The notes: a model not told the origin generated them from the letters alone. 64,000 bases of DNA from Streptomyces sp. SID8352 (GCF_009862265.1 NZ_WWGX01000022.1:88632-152631); one strand, 5' to 3'. Shown: positions 36,461 through 45,515, numbered from the stretch's first letter. Program-made: numbers and translations.

Positions 36461-36862
36461 TCAGGAGTCCGTCGTCAGGGAGCGGTCCGCGACGCGCGCC
36501 AGGTGGTGGGCGAAGACCCGGCCGGGCTCCGGGGTGAGGGTGCGCAGGGCCACCAGCGCCGTGAGGGCGACGTCGCACAGCTCCGCTCCCACGTCGTCCC
36601 AGGTGTGGGTGGTGCCCTTGCGGGGGTTCTGGCCGGTCGCCCCGATCACCGCCTCGGCGACCTCGCCCACCTCCTCCGACAGCTTCAGCACGCGCAGCAG
36701 CAGCCCCTCCCGGCCGCCCACCGGCTGCTCCCGCTCCAGCCACCGCCACAGGGCGTCGACGGTCTCCCAGGGGAGGAGGCCGGCGGTGTCCGCACCGGCG
36801 GCGGGGGAGGGGACGGCGGCAGAAGGGGCGGAGGGGGCGTCCCCGGGAATGTCGCTGGTCAT
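36461..36862 (-). CDS. MazG-like nucleotide pyrophosphohydrolase
   Basis: 133 residues, ATG at 36862. All-alpha NTP-PPase that hydrolyses (d)NTPs to monophosphates, cleaning the nucleotide pool. The metal-binding pair is present: LKLSEEVGEVAEAVIGATGQ (E-x-x-E) and WDDVGAELCDVALTALVAL (E-x-x-D). About 30 disordered residues precede the domain. The ribosome site GGGAGG is enclosed in a perfect hairpin whose other arm is CCTCCC, just before the ATG. Confidence 0.82.
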   Translation of the reverse strand: MTSDIPGDAPSAPSAAVPSPAAGADTAGLLPWETVDALWRWLEREQPVGGREGLLLRVLKLSEEVGEVAEAVIGATGQNPRKGTTHTWDDVGAELCDVALTALVALRTLTPEPGRVFAHHLARVADRSLTTDS

Positions 36863-36877
36863 GGGAGGCAGCCTCCC
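36863..36877 (-). promoter_or_regulatory. Hairpin sequestering the ribosome site of the MazG-like gene
   Basis: On the mRNA, GGGAGG-CUG-CCUCCC ends directly at the ATG at 36862. The two arms are a perfect 6-bp match, so the ribosome-binding sequence pairs with an anti-SD-like arm and initiation would depend on melting or a factor. Confidence 0.6.
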
Positions 36878-36915
36878 ACGGTGCCCGCGCCCGCCGGGGG
36901 AGTTCGGCGGCACGC

Positions 36916-37458
36916 TCAGGGGAACAGGGGCTCCTGCTCGCCCTCCGCCGCCCTGCGCACCCGCTTGGTGCGCGCCCCGACGACCACCGCCGTCGCCGCG
37001 GCCGCCGCGCCGATCGCCGCCGGGACCATCCAGCCCCGGTTGACCGCGTGGCCCAGCGCGTGGTCCAGGGAGATCCGGCCGGGGCCGGTGACCGCCAGGC
37101 CGATGGCGGTCAGGCCCAGTGAGGCCGCGTACTCGTAGCCGCCGCCCTGCGCGAAGAAGCCGTTCGGGGCGTGCACCGCCGCAGCGCCCGCCATCGCCCC
37201 GGCCGCCGCCGCGCCCGCCGCCGGGGTCGCCAGGCCCAGGGCGAGCAGCGCCCCGCCGCCGGTCTCCGCGAGGCCCGCCGCCATCGCGCTGGTCCGGCCG
37301 GGGGCGTAGCCCACCGACTCCATGAACGCGCCGGTCCCCTCGATCCCACCGCCGCCGAACCAGCCGAGCAGCTTCTGGGCGCCGTGCGCCGCCAGTACCC
37401 CGCCGGTGCCGAGCCGGAGCAGCAGCAGGCCCAGATCACGGCGTTCGAAGCAGGTCAT
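36916..37458 (-). CDS. DoxX family membrane protein
   Basis: 180 residues, ATG at 37458 with GGGAG site. Four to five TM helices: LGLLLLRLGTGGVLAAHGAQKLLGWFGGGG (with HGAQKLFGWFGG-type motif near the start), a long GLA-rich middle and VPAAIGAAAAATAVVVGA at the end. The HGxxKLxGWF block is the DoxX signature; the family supports redox or thiol balance in Actinobacteria. Not in an obvious operon; the MazG-like gene ends on the same strand about 50 bases downstream. Confidence 0.85.
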   Translation of the reverse strand: MTCFERRDLGLLLLRLGTGGVLAAHGAQKLLGWFGGGGIEGTGAFMESVGYAPGRTSAMAAGLAETGGGALLALGLATPAAGAAAAGAMAGAAAVHAPNGFFAQGGGYEYAASLGLTAIGLAVTGPGRISLDHALGHAVNRGWMVPAAIGAAAAATAVVVGARTKRVRRAAEGEQEPLFP

Positions 37459-38081
37459 GTTCGGCTCCCGGGCGTACGGTGACGGCTTCCACCCGCCCAC
37501 CTTCGCCCCGCCCGGCGGTACGGGCCCGCCCGGAACGCCGTTCGGGTGGCTCACGGCCCTGAGCCCCGGCTCCCGGCCCCGGCTCCCGGCCCCGGGCCCC
37601 GGCCCCGGGCTGGCTCCCGGTCCTGGCCCACGACTCCGACCTCCGACCTCCGACCTCCGGGCCCCGGGCCCCGGGTTCCGGCTCCGGCTCTCGGTCGGGC
37701 GCCGTCCGCCCGTGCGCTCCGGTATCGGCACCAGCGCGCCAGGCGCCCCGGCGTTGGCCGTCAGGGCCGGGTTCTGGCAGCGGCCATCGGTCGGGCGCAG
37801 TCCGCCCATGCCCTCACGGCACGGCTCCGGTCCCGTCCGGCTCTCCCGGCTCCGGTCCCGTCCGGCGCCCCCGGCCCAGTACGCCCGTACACCCGGCCCC
37901 GCACCGGGGCGGACCCGGCCGACCGGGCCCCGTCACAGGACGGCGCGGCTCCGGTCCCCGGCACCGGCCATCCGGCACCGGCCATCCGACACCGCCCTCC
38001 CCGAGTCGGCAGGGCCCGCCCCGTACGCTCCGCCGCGCGGCCCGGTGGCGGGGGCCCGGGGGCGGTGTGACGCTGACCGGC
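37459..38081. repeat. Repeat-rich divergent spacer between DoxX and SnoaL-like genes
   Basis: Short repeats of several kinds: ggctcccggccccggctcccggcccc near 37567, cgacctccgacctccgacctcc at about 37634, CGGCTCCGGTCCCGTCCGGC twice around 37826 and 37855, and gcaccggccatccg in tandem at 37969-37994. No gene is supported. Overlapping frames of any length here come from the GC-rich repeats. Confidence 0.6.
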
Positions 38082-38408
38082 ATGACGATTCAGCCCACCC
38101 GGCTCAGCGACCCGGCCGTCCGCGCCTTCGTCGCCGCCGTCAACGCCCATGACCGCGAGGCCTTCCTCGCGCTGCTCGCGCCCGACGCCACCATGGCCGA
38201 CGACGGCGACGACCGGGACCTCGGCCAGTGGATCGACCAGGAGATCTTCTCCTCCCACGGGCACCTGGAGGTCGACCGGGAGTCCAACGGGGGCCGCGCC
38301 CTCGTCGCCCGCTACCGCAACGACACCTGGGGCGAGATGCGCACCCGGTGGGACTTCACCGTCGACGAGGAGGGCAGGATCGCGCGGTTCGAGACCGGCC
38401 AGGCGTGA
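38082..38408 (+). CDS. SnoaL-like/nuclear transport factor 2 fold protein
   Basis: 108 residues from the ATG at 38082 (a GTG at 38067 gives five more). One cone-shaped alpha+beta barrel: DPAVRAFVAAVNAHDREAFLALLAPDATMADDGDDRDLGQWIDQEIFSSHGHLEVDRES, then GRALVARYRNDTWGEMRTRWDFTVDEEGRIARFETGQA. The AHD...F...DA pattern and a central Trp belong to the SnoaL/NTF2 superfamily, which includes small cyclases and dehydratases; the catalytic Asp of SnoaL cannot be assigned. Solitary gene. Confidence 0.78.
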   Translation: MTIQPTRLSDPAVRAFVAAVNAHDREAFLALLAPDATMADDGDDRDLGQWIDQEIFSSHGHLEVDRESNGGRALVARYRNDTWGEMRTRWDFTVDEEGRIARFETGQA

Positions 38409-38720
38409 CCGCCTCCGCAGGGGAGGCCGGGGGCCGCGTACGGGACGGCGGCCGTTCCACGTCACCGGTGTGCATCCGCGGTGCCACGCGGGTCCACCCC
38501 CAGTCGGTGCCGTTGAACGGCCGCCGTCTCCCCCCCCTCGCGATGGTCTGCGCGTCCGGCGGAATCTGACGGAAGATCAGCACTCCGTCTGTGAAGTTCT
38601 GGTGAAGGAGAGTTCAGCACAGATCCGTGGTCCGCCGCAATGGCGCGCCTGTGCGAAGACCGGCCATGAGGGCCGTTCCGGCTCCCCGTGCGCGCCGCGC
38701 GGACCGCCGCCGGACTCGGC
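38409..38720. other. Intergenic region, nothing recognised
   Basis: About 310 bases between convergent SnoaL-like and SDR genes. A short AT-richer stretch (ggtgaaggagagttcagcacagatcc, about 38601-38627) resembles a ribosome site but no gene follows it on the plus strand. Confidence 0.4.
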
Positions 38721-39719
38721 TCAGCCCCGCCCCACGTACGGCATCGCCGTCGCCATGACCGTCGTGAACTGCACGTTCGCCTCCAGCGGCAGTTCCGCCA
38801 TGTGCCGCACCGTGCGCGCCACGTCGGCGACGTCCATCACCGGTTCCGGCGCGATCTCGCCGTTCGCCTGGAGCGCCCCGGCCGCCATCCCGGCCGTCAT
38901 GTCCGTCGCCGCGTTGCCGATGTCGATCTGGCCGACCGCGATGCCGTGCCTCCGGCCGTCCAGCGAGAGGGACTTGGTCAGCCCGGTCAGCGCGTGCTTC
39001 GTCGCCGTGTACGCCACCGAGTGGGGGCGCGGGGCGTGCGCGGAGACCGAGCCGTTGTTGATGATCCGGCCGCCCCGGGGCGTCTGCTCCTTCATCGCGC
39101 GGTACGCCGCCTGCGCGCACAGGAACGCGCCGTTGAGGTTGGTGTCCACCACCTGCCGCCAGGCTTCGTAGGGGAGTTCCTCGACGGGGACCCCGGCCGG
39201 ACCGAACGTGCCCGCGTTGTTGAACAGCAGGTCCACCCGGTGGAACCGGCCGCGCGCGGCGGCGAACAGGGCCTCCACGTCGGCGGGTTGTGAGACGTCG
39301 GCGGTGACCGGGAGCGCCGTGGCGCCCGGGGGAGCCAGGGCCGCCGTCTCCTCCAGGGGCGCGAGGCGCCGTCCGGCGAGGACCACCGACCAGCCCCCGC
39401 GCAGGAGTTCGGCGGCTACGGCCCGGCCGATGCCGGAGCCGGCGCCGGTGACCACGGCGATCCGGCCCGCGCCCGGCCCGCCGCCGGTGCGGCCGCCGGA
39501 CCCCGGGTCCGTGGCCGTGCCGCGCCCCCCGGACCCGGCGTTCGTGGTCGTGTCGCGCCCGGCGGGCCCGGTGATCGTGCCGCGCCCGGCCGTCGCGGGG
39601 TGCGCGGTGCCCGCGCCGTCCCCGGCGCGCGGGTCCGGGGCGGATCCGCCGTGCCCGCCCGCGCTCTTCCGGCGGTGCCCGTCCGCGGCTTCCCCGTCAT
39701 GGGTTCTCTCGGTGTTCAT
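38721..39719 (-). CDS. Short-chain dehydrogenase/reductase with a long N-terminal extension
   Basis: 332 residues from the ATG at 39719. Residues 1-83 are Gly/Thr/Asp-rich with near repeats ([19 protein letters not shown]...), absent from typical SDRs. The SDR starts [20 protein letters not shown] (the TGxxxGIG NAD(P) loop), continues [21 protein letters not shown], and [12 protein letters not shown] with the catalytic Tyr-x3-Lys. It reduces an unknown alcohol or ketone in the cytoplasm. The extension may be a later addition or a wrong start; no internal start with a good ribosome site was found before the SDR core. Confidence 0.82.
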   Translation of the reverse strand: MNTERTHDGEAADGHRRKSAGGHGGSAPDPRAGDGAGTAHPATAGRGTITGPAGRDTTTNAGSGGRGTATDPGSGGRTGGGPGAGRIAVVTGAGSGIGRAVAAELLRGGWSVVLAGRRLAPLEETAALAPPGATALPVTADVSQPADVEALFAAARGRFHRVDLLFNNAGTFGPAGVPVEELPYEAWRQVVDTNLNGAFLCAQAAYRAMKEQTPRGGRIINNGSVSAHAPRPHSVAYTATKHALTGLTKSLSLDGRRHGIAVGQIDIGNAATDMTAGMAAGALQANGEIAPEPVMDVADVARTVRHMAELPLEANVQFTTVMATAMPYVGRG

Positions 39720-39851
39720 GGCTCGGCAGCGTACGTGTGGCGGAACGCGGGGAACTCATCCCCGCGACACGCTTTCGCCATGTCCGCGCCAATACGGTGT
39801 CGTCCCGGGCGATTCGAATGCCCCCTGCATCCATCGCCAGGGGAGGACCGG

Positions 39852-41495
39852 ATGACATCCGTCGACCACCGCCAGCCCGGACACGCGCCCGAACTCCGCG
39901 CCGCCGCACGCCACATGGGCCGCCGCCGCTTCCTGACCGGCACCGGGGCCGCCGCCGCGCTCGCCTTCGCGGTCAATCTGCCCGGCACCGGCGTCGCCGG
40001 CGCCGCCGAACTCGACCCCGCGCGGCTCACCGCCGACCCCTTCACCCTCGGCGTCGCCTCCGGCGACCCGCTGCCCGACTCCGTCCTGCTCTGGACGCGG
40101 CTGGCCCCCGCCCCGTTCCAGGCGGACAGCGGGCTGCCCGCGCGCCGCGTTACCGTCGACTGGGAACTCGCCCTCGACGAGGGCTTCCGCGGCGTCGTCC
40201 GGCGGGGCCGGGCCACCGCCCACCCCGAGTTCCACCACGCGGTCCACGTCGAGGCCGACCGGCTCGCCCCCGGCCGCGTCTACTACTACCGCTTCCGCGC
40301 GGGCCGCCACACCAGCCCCGTCGGCCGCACCCGCACCGCGCCCGCCGCCCGCAGCCTCCCCTCCGCGCTGACCGTCGGCCTGGTCTCCTGCCAGCGCTAC
40401 GACCAGGGCCACTTCACGGCGTACCGGCACCTCGCCCGGGAGGACCTCGACCTCGTCCTCCACCTCGGCGACTACCTCTACGAGTACGCCGTCAACGACA
40501 CCGGCGGTGCCCGCGCCTACCCGGCCGGGACGCTGCCCGCGCTGTTCCGCCGGGAGACGGTGACGCTGGAGGACTACCGGCTGCGCTACGCCCTCTACAA
40601 GTCCGACCCCGACCTGCGGGCCGCGCACGCCGCCCACCCCTTCGTCGTCACCTGGGACGACCACGAGACCGAGAACAACTACGCGGGCGACGTCTCCGAG
40701 GACGAGGTCCCCGCCGAGGAGTTCCTGCTCCGCCGGGCCGCCGCCTACCGGGCCTACTGGGAGAACATGCCGCTGCGCCGACCGCAGCTCCCCCGGGGCC
40801 CCGCCCTGACGCTCCACCGGCGGCTGCACTGGGGGCGGCTCGCCCAGTTCGACGTGCTCGACACCCGGCAGTACCGCTCGGACCAGGCGTACGGCGACGG
40901 CTGGCAGTACCCCGGCCCCGAGTCCGAGGACCCGTCGCGCACCCTGACCGGCGCCGCCCAGGAGAGCTGGCTGATCAACGGCTGGCACCGCTCCGACGCC
41001 CTGTGGAACGTGGTGCCCCAGCAGGTCACCTTCGCCCGCCGGTACAACGCGACGACCCTGCCGTCCAAGGTCTCCATGGACTCCTGGGACGGCTACCCGG
41101 CCTCCCGGGACCGGGTCCTGGCCGGGGCGCGCGCCGCCGGGGTCGAGAACCTGATGGTCCTCACCGGCGACGTGCACGTCCACTACGGCTTCGACATCAA
41201 GCGGGACTTCGACGACCCGGACTCCCGGACCGTGGGCACCGAGATCGTCACCAGCTCCATCACCAGCGGCGGCGACGGCTCGGCCCGGCCGTCCAACTGG
41301 AAGACCCTGATGGCCGCCAACCCGCACCTGCGGTTCTTCAACGGGCTCCGCGGCTACGCGACGGTCGCCCTCGGCAGGGAGGTGGCGCGCACCGACTTCA
41401 GGACGGTCTCCCATGTGACCACCCCGGGCGCGCCGCTGACCACGGCCGCCTCCTTCGTCACCGAGGCCGGCGATCCGGGGCTCAAGCCGGCGTGA
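39852..41495 (+). CDS. phoD: PhoD-type alkaline phosphatase, Tat-exported
   Basis: 547 residues, ATG at 39852 with GGGGAGG. Signal peptide with twin arginines: MGRRRFLTGTGAAAALAFAVNLPGTGVAGA, so exported folded through Tat. The metallophosphatase domain has GLVSCQRYDQGHFTAYRHLAREDLDLVLHLGDYLYEY (C/D metal residues), FVVTWDDHETENNYAG (DDHE), and LTGDVHVHYGF (His-x-His) that hold Fe/Ca. It releases phosphate from diesters and monoesters outside the cell, including teichoic acids, during phosphate limitation. A clear pho box was not seen upstream. Confidence 0.92.
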   Translation: MTSVDHRQPGHAPELRAAARHMGRRRFLTGTGAAAALAFAVNLPGTGVAGAAELDPARLTADPFTLGVASGDPLPDSVLLWTRLAPAPFQADSGLPARRVTVDWELALDEGFRGVVRRGRATAHPEFHHAVHVEADRLAPGRVYYYRFRAGRHTSPVGRTRTAPAARSLPSALTVGLVSCQRYDQGHFTAYRHLAREDLDLVLHLGDYLYEYAVNDTGGARAYPAGTLPALFRRETVTLEDYRLRYALYKSDPDLRAAHAAHPFVVTWDDHETENNYAGDVSEDEVPAEEFLLRRAAAYRAYWENMPLRRPQLPRGPALTLHRRLHWGRLAQFDVLDTRQYRSDQAYGDGWQYPGPESEDPSRTLTGAAQESWLINGWHRSDALWNVVPQQVTFARRYNATTLPSKVSMDSWDGYPASRDRVLAGARAAGVENLMVLTGDVHVHYGFDIKRDFDDPDSRTVGTEIVTSSITSGGDGSARPSNWKTLMAANPHLRFFNGLRGYATVALGREVARTDFRTVSHVTTPGAPLTTAASFVTEAGDPGLKPA

Positions 41496-42585
41496 CCGCC
41501 GCCGGCTCCCCGGGCGTCCCGGACCCCGTGCGCGCCCCGGGTTCCGGGAGACCTCCGGAACCACCGGGGGTCCGGGGCGCCTCGCCCGGGTAGCGGACGC
41601 CGACCCGGTCGCGGATCGCGTCCAGCGTCCGCATCACGGCGAGGGTGCCGTCCAGCGGCACCAGCGGCGACTCGGTCTCCCCGGCGCGCAGCGCGCGCAT
41701 CACCTCGCGGGCCTCGTGCGCCAGGGTCGCCGGGGAGCCGTCGGCCGGGTCGGCCGTGAAGGTCTCGGGATCGCGGCCGTCCCGGTGCAGCACGAAGCGC
41801 TCCGGGGCGAAGAAGCCGTCCGGCACCTCCACGCGCCCGGTGGAACCGGTGACCGTGGCGGAGTTGGCCGACCCGCCGACGATGGAGCAGTGCACCGAAG
41901 CGAGAGCACCGCTCTCATACGAGAGCAGGGCACCCGTCTGGAGATCGACGCCCTCTTCCGAGAGCACCGCTCGCGCGGCGACGTCCGAGGGCTCGCCCAG
42001 CAGCAGATGCGCGAGCGACACCGGGTACACGCCGAGGTCCAGCAGCGCGCCCCCGCCCTGCGCCGGGTCGAGCAGCCGGTGCGCGGGCGGGAACGGCCCC
42101 GCCAGCCCGAAGTCGGCCCGCACGCCGCGCACCTCGCCGATCGCGCCGTCCGCCACCAGCGCCCGCAGCCGCCGGACCAGCGGATGGCAGTACATCCACA
42201 TGGCCTCCATCAGGAAGCTCCCCCGCGCGCGGGCCAGCGCGACCAGCTCCCCGGCCTCCCGCGTGTTCAGCGTGAACGGCTTCTCGCACAGCACGCCGCG
42301 GCCCGCCTCCAGGCAGAGCCCGGCCGCCGCCCGGTGCGCCGCGTGCGGGGTGGCGACGTACACCACGTCGACCTCCGCGTCCCGCGCCAGCGACTCCCAG
42401 TCGCCGTACGCCCGGGGTATGCCGAACCGCTCCGCGAAGGCCCGCGCCGACGCCTCCGTCCGCGAGGCCACCGCCACGACCTCGGCGTCCGGGAGGGCGA
42501 CCAGATCCGCCGTGAACGTCGCCGCCATCCCGCCCGTCGCCAGAATCCCCCAGCGCACCCGCCGCCCGGTCGTCACCGCCGACAC
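41482..42585 (-). CDS. Gfo/Idh/MocA family oxidoreductase
   Basis: 367 residues from the GTG at 42585 behind AAGGGTGGGG; a GTG six codons upstream (42603) is also open. N-terminal Rossmann domain RWGILATGGMAATFTADLVALPDAEVVAVASRTEASARAFAERFGIPRAYGDWE binds NAD(P). CEKPFTLN has the conserved Lys of the E-K-P motif, and the C-terminal alpha/beta domain includes GALLDLGVYPVSLAHLLLG (D and Y/H of the active site). Dehydrogenase of a sugar or inositol-like substrate. The 3' end overlaps the phosphatase gene by 14 bp convergently. Confidence 0.9.
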   Translation of the reverse strand: MSAVTTGRRVRWGILATGGMAATFTADLVALPDAEVVAVASRTEASARAFAERFGIPRAYGDWESLARDAEVDVVYVATPHAAHRAAAGLCLEAGRGVLCEKPFTLNTREAGELVALARARGSFLMEAMWMYCHPLVRRLRALVADGAIGEVRGVRADFGLAGPFPPAHRLLDPAQGGGALLDLGVYPVSLAHLLLGEPSDVAARAVLSEEGVDLQTGALLSYESGALASVHCSIVGGSANSATVTGSTGRVEVPDGFFAPERFVLHRDGRDPETFTADPADGSPATLAHEAREVMRALRAGETESPLVPLDGTLAVMRTLDAIRDRVGVRYPGEAPRTPGGSGGLPEPGARTGSGTPGEPAAVTPA

Positions 42586-42666
42586 CGCCCCACCCTTGAT
42601 CACGTTCGGTCAAATCCGTACGAGCTGAGAGCATAGGTGGCGGATCCGTCGAACAGGGAGGGGCGC

Positions 42667-44247
42667 ATGCCCGAGCGCGGGGCACCCGTACCGCACACAC
42701 CGCGACCGGGGTGCACGGCACAGGAGACGGCACCCGGCACGGCCGGGCAGGCCGGTACGGCCGAGGCGGCACCGGCCTCCGGAGCGGTCACGGCGGCCGG
42801 AGCGAATGACGCGGTCGGCGCGGCGCCGGCGGACGGCGCGGACGGCGCCCCCCGCGCGGCACCGGCACCCGGGCCGGACCGGGCCCCCGCTCGCGACGAC
42901 GGGGCCCCCGCTCGCGACGACGGGGCCGCCGCGCCCCCCGCGCGGACCGGCCCGGGGACCGGCGGCCCGAAGGCCCCCGGAGCGCCGGGGAAGCGGGGTG
43001 CCCGGGGCGCCGGGCTGTTCCTGACGTTCCTCCTCGGCGGGCTCACCGCCACGCCCCCGCTGGCGATGGACATGTACCTCCCCGCGCTGCCCGAGGTCAC
43101 CCGCTCCCTGCACGCGCCCGCCGCCACCGTCCAGCTCACCCTCACCGCCTGCCTGGCGGGCATGGCCCTCGGCCAGCTCGTGATCGGCCCCATGAGCGAC
43201 AAGTGGGGCCGCCGCCGCCCCCTCCTCACCGGGATCGCGCTCTACGTCCTCGCCACCGCGCTGTGCGTCGTCGCCCCCACCGCCGGACTCCTCATCGCCT
43301 TCCGGCTGGCGCAGGGGCTCGCGGGCGCCGCCGCCATCGTCATCGCGCGCGCCGTCGTCCGCGATCTCTACGACGGCGTGGCCATGGCCCGCTTCTTCTC
43401 CACCCTCATGCTCGTCTCCGGCGCCGCCCCCGTCGTCGCGCCGCTGATCGGCGGGCAGATCCTGCGCGTCGCGGACTGGCGCGGCGTCTTCGTCGTCCTC
43501 ACCGCGGTCGGCGTCCTCCTGGGCGCCCTCGTCTGGGCCCGGCTGCCCGAGACCCTGCCGCCCGCCGAACGCCACGCGGGCGGCGTCGGCGACGCCCTGC
43601 GCGCCATGCGCGGCCTGCTCGCCGACCGCGCCTTCACCGGGTACATGCTCGCGGGCGGCTTCGCCTTCGCCACGCTGTTCGCCTACATCGCCGCGTCGCC
43701 CTTCGTCGTCCAGGAGATCTACGGCGCCTCCCCGCAGACCTTCAGCCTGCTGTTCGGCGCCAACTCCGTCGGGCTGATCATCGTCGGGCAGATCAACGGC
43801 AAGCTCCTGGTCGGGCGGGTGCGGCTGGACCGGGTGCTGGTGGCGGGGCTGCTCGTCGTCATCGCCGCCGCGGCCGTCCTGCTGCTGATGGCGCTCGGTG
43901 TCTTCGGGGACGTGGGCCTGGTGCCCGTCGCCGTCGCGCTCTTCGTCCTCATGTCCGCCATGGGGCTGGCGCTGCCCAACACCCAGGCGCTCGCCCTGAT
44001 GCGGGTCGAGCGCGCCGCCGGGTCCGCCTCCGCGCTCCTCGGCACCTCGTCCTTCCTCATCGGCGCGCTCGCCTCCCCGCTGGTCGGGATCGCGGGCGAG
44101 GACACGGCCGTGCCCATGGCCCTGGTGCAGTTGGTGGCCGCCGGGGTGGCGCTGGGTCTGCTGGCGCTGTGCCGCCCCCGGGGCGTCGGCGCGGACGGCG
44201 CGGGGGCGCGGGCCGAGGGCGCGAGCGGTGAGGGGGAAGGGCGCTGA
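42667..44247 (+). CDS. Bcr/CflA-type MFS drug-efflux transporter
   Basis: 526 residues, ATG at 42667 behind GGGAGG. The first 110 residues are Ala/Gly/Pro-rich and contain a 7-residue tandem (ARDDGAP ARDDGAA). The 12-TM pump follows: FLLGGLTATPPLAMDMYLPALPEVTRSL with the DMYLP motif of Bcr/CmlA family, then GMALGQLVIGPMSDKWGRRRPLLTGIALY (motif A), and ...QGLAGAAAIVIARAVVRDLYDG. It exports chloramphenicol- or bicyclomycin-like drugs. Its stop is at 44245-44247 and the next gene probably starts inside it. Confidence 0.9.
   Translation: MPERGAPVPHTPRPGCTAQETAPGTAGQAGTAEAAPASGAVTAAGANDAVGAAPADGADGAPRAAPAPGPDRAPARDDGAPARDDGAAAPPARTGPGTGGPKAPGAPGKRGARGAGLFLTFLLGGLTATPPLAMDMYLPALPEVTRSLHAPAATVQLTLTACLAGMALGQLVIGPMSDKWGRRRPLLTGIALYVLATALCVVAPTAGLLIAFRLAQGLAGAAAIVIARAVVRDLYDGVAMARFFSTLMLVSGAAPVVAPLIGGQILRVADWRGVFVVLTAVGVLLGALVWARLPETLPPAERHAGGVGDALRAMRGLLADRAFTGYMLAGGFAFATLFAYIAASPFVVQEIYGASPQTFSLLFGANSVGLIIVGQINGKLLVGRVRLDRVLVAGLLVVIAAAAVLLLMALGVFGDVGLVPVAVALFVLMSAMGLALPNTQALALMRVERAAGSASALLGTSSFLIGALASPLVGIAGEDTAVPMALVQLVAAGVALGLLALCRPRGVGADGAGARAEGASGEGEGR
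42883..42924 (+). repeat. Two exact 21-bp tandem copies in the MFS N-terminus
   Basis: The unit gcccccgctcgcgacgacgg plus g at 42883-42903 is repeated exactly at 42904-42924 and encodes APARDDG twice, in the low-complexity leader of the transporter. Confidence 0.95.
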
Positions 44248-45374
44248 GCGTTCCCAGACTGCGGCCCGACACACCCGAGCGGGCCGGACTCGAACCCGGC
44301 CTGCTCCACCGCGCCGTCGCGGACGCCCTCGCCCTCACCACCGGCGAACGGCCCTGGGCGGCCGGGCTGGTCGTCGCCGCCGGACGCGGCCCCGTGCTCG
44401 CCGTCGAGGAGGCGTCGGGCTGGGCGGTGCGGTACTCCGCCTACGACCCCCGCACCGACGCCGGCACCGAACTCCCCGACGGGGCGAAGGTGCCGATGAC
44501 CGTCGGCACCCCCTTCGACCTCGCCTCCCTGACCAAGCTCTTCACGGCCGTCGCCGCCGTGCAGCAGATCGAGCGCGGCACCCTCGGCATCGACGCGGCC
44601 GTCGGCGCGTACCTCCCCGACTTCACCGGCGCCGCCGCGCGGGGCGTCACCGTGCGGCAGCTGCTCACCCACACCTCCGGACTGCGGCCCGAACTCCCGC
44701 TGTACGACTGCCCCGACGTCCCCGAGCGGCTGCGCAGGCTGCGGGAGGAGGCGCCGGTGGGGGAGCGGGGCGCGTACCTCTACTCCGACCTCAACATGCT
44801 GCTCCTCCAGCACGTGCTGGAACGGATCACCGGGCGCGGGCTGGACGTCCTCGTCCACGAGGGGATCACCCGGCCGCTGGGGATGACGGCCACCCGGTTC
44901 GGGCCCTGCCCCGACGCCGCGGCCACCGAGGACCAGCGGCGCCCCTGGGCCAAGGCGGACCGGGGCATGGTGCGGGGGATCGTCCACGACGAGAACGCCT
45001 GGGCCCTGGGCGGAGTCGCCGGACACGCCGGGCTGTTCTCCACCGGGCGGGACCTGGCGGTGTTCTGCCGGGCGCTGCTGGCCGGCGGCGGCCACGGTCC
45101 CGCGCGCATCCTGGGCCCCGACTTCGTGGACCTGCTCCTGACCGAACCGGGGCTCGGGTTCGCCCTCGACCAGCCCTGGTTCATGGGCGAGCTGGCGGGA
45201 CGGGGAGCCGCGGGGCACTGCGGCTTCACCGGCACCATGCTGGTCCTCGACCGGGCCACGGACACCTTCGCGGTGCTCCTCGCCAACACCGTCCACCCCC
45301 GGCGGCGCCCGTTCGACAACGCGCCCCGGGCGGCGCTGGCCACGGGGGTGGCCCGGGCGGTCCGGGCCATGTGA
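44244..45374 (+). CDS. Serine hydrolase (beta-lactamase class C/DD-peptidase-like), CTG start
   Basis: 376 residues. The family begins (S)VPRLRPDTPERAGL, which sits 50 codons upstream of the first GTG. The only available initiator is CTG at 44244 (GGGGAAGGG 3 bases upstream) in a CTGA overlap with the MFS stop. Catalytic blocks: FDLASLTKLFTAV (nucleophile Ser in S-x-x-K), YLYSDLNML (Tyr of Y-x-N-like), and CGFTGTMLVLD (H/G triad position). No signal peptide, so probably intracellular or exported otherwise. Esterase, peptidase or beta-lactamase-like; substrate unknown. Confidence 0.82.
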   Translation: MSVPRLRPDTPERAGLEPGLLHRAVADALALTTGERPWAAGLVVAAGRGPVLAVEEASGWAVRYSAYDPRTDAGTELPDGAKVPMTVGTPFDLASLTKLFTAVAAVQQIERGTLGIDAAVGAYLPDFTGAAARGVTVRQLLTHTSGLRPELPLYDCPDVPERLRRLREEAPVGERGAYLYSDLNMLLLQHVLERITGRGLDVLVHEGITRPLGMTATRFGPCPDAAATEDQRRPWAKADRGMVRGIVHDENAWALGGVAGHAGLFSTGRDLAVFCRALLAGGGHGPARILGPDFVDLLLTEPGLGFALDQPWFMGELAGRGAAGHCGFTGTMLVLDRATDTFAVLLANTVHPRRRPFDNAPRAALATGVARAVRAM

Positions 45375-45503
45375 CCACCGGCGGCCCCTCGGCGGGCACG
45401 GGGTGGTCGAAGCGCGGGGACGGCGGGGGAGGCCCCGTGCCCGGGGTGAGCCGGGGGGCCCGGGGCGGGCCCCACCCGGGCCGGGGCGGTGTTCGCGCGG
45501 CCG

Positions 45504-45509
45504 TAGGAT
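45504..45509 (+). promoter_or_regulatory. -10 box of a leaderless transcript (Rsm22-like gene)
   Basis: TAGGAT is 6 bases upstream of the GTG at 45516, and there is no ribosome site, so transcription probably begins at the start codon. Confidence 0.55.
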
Positions 45510-45515
45510 TGGCGG

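Noticed and set aside
39720..39851. PHO box (direct repeats of GTTCACC) before phoD
   Set aside because: No pair of the repeats at 11-bp spacing was found; only single partial matches.
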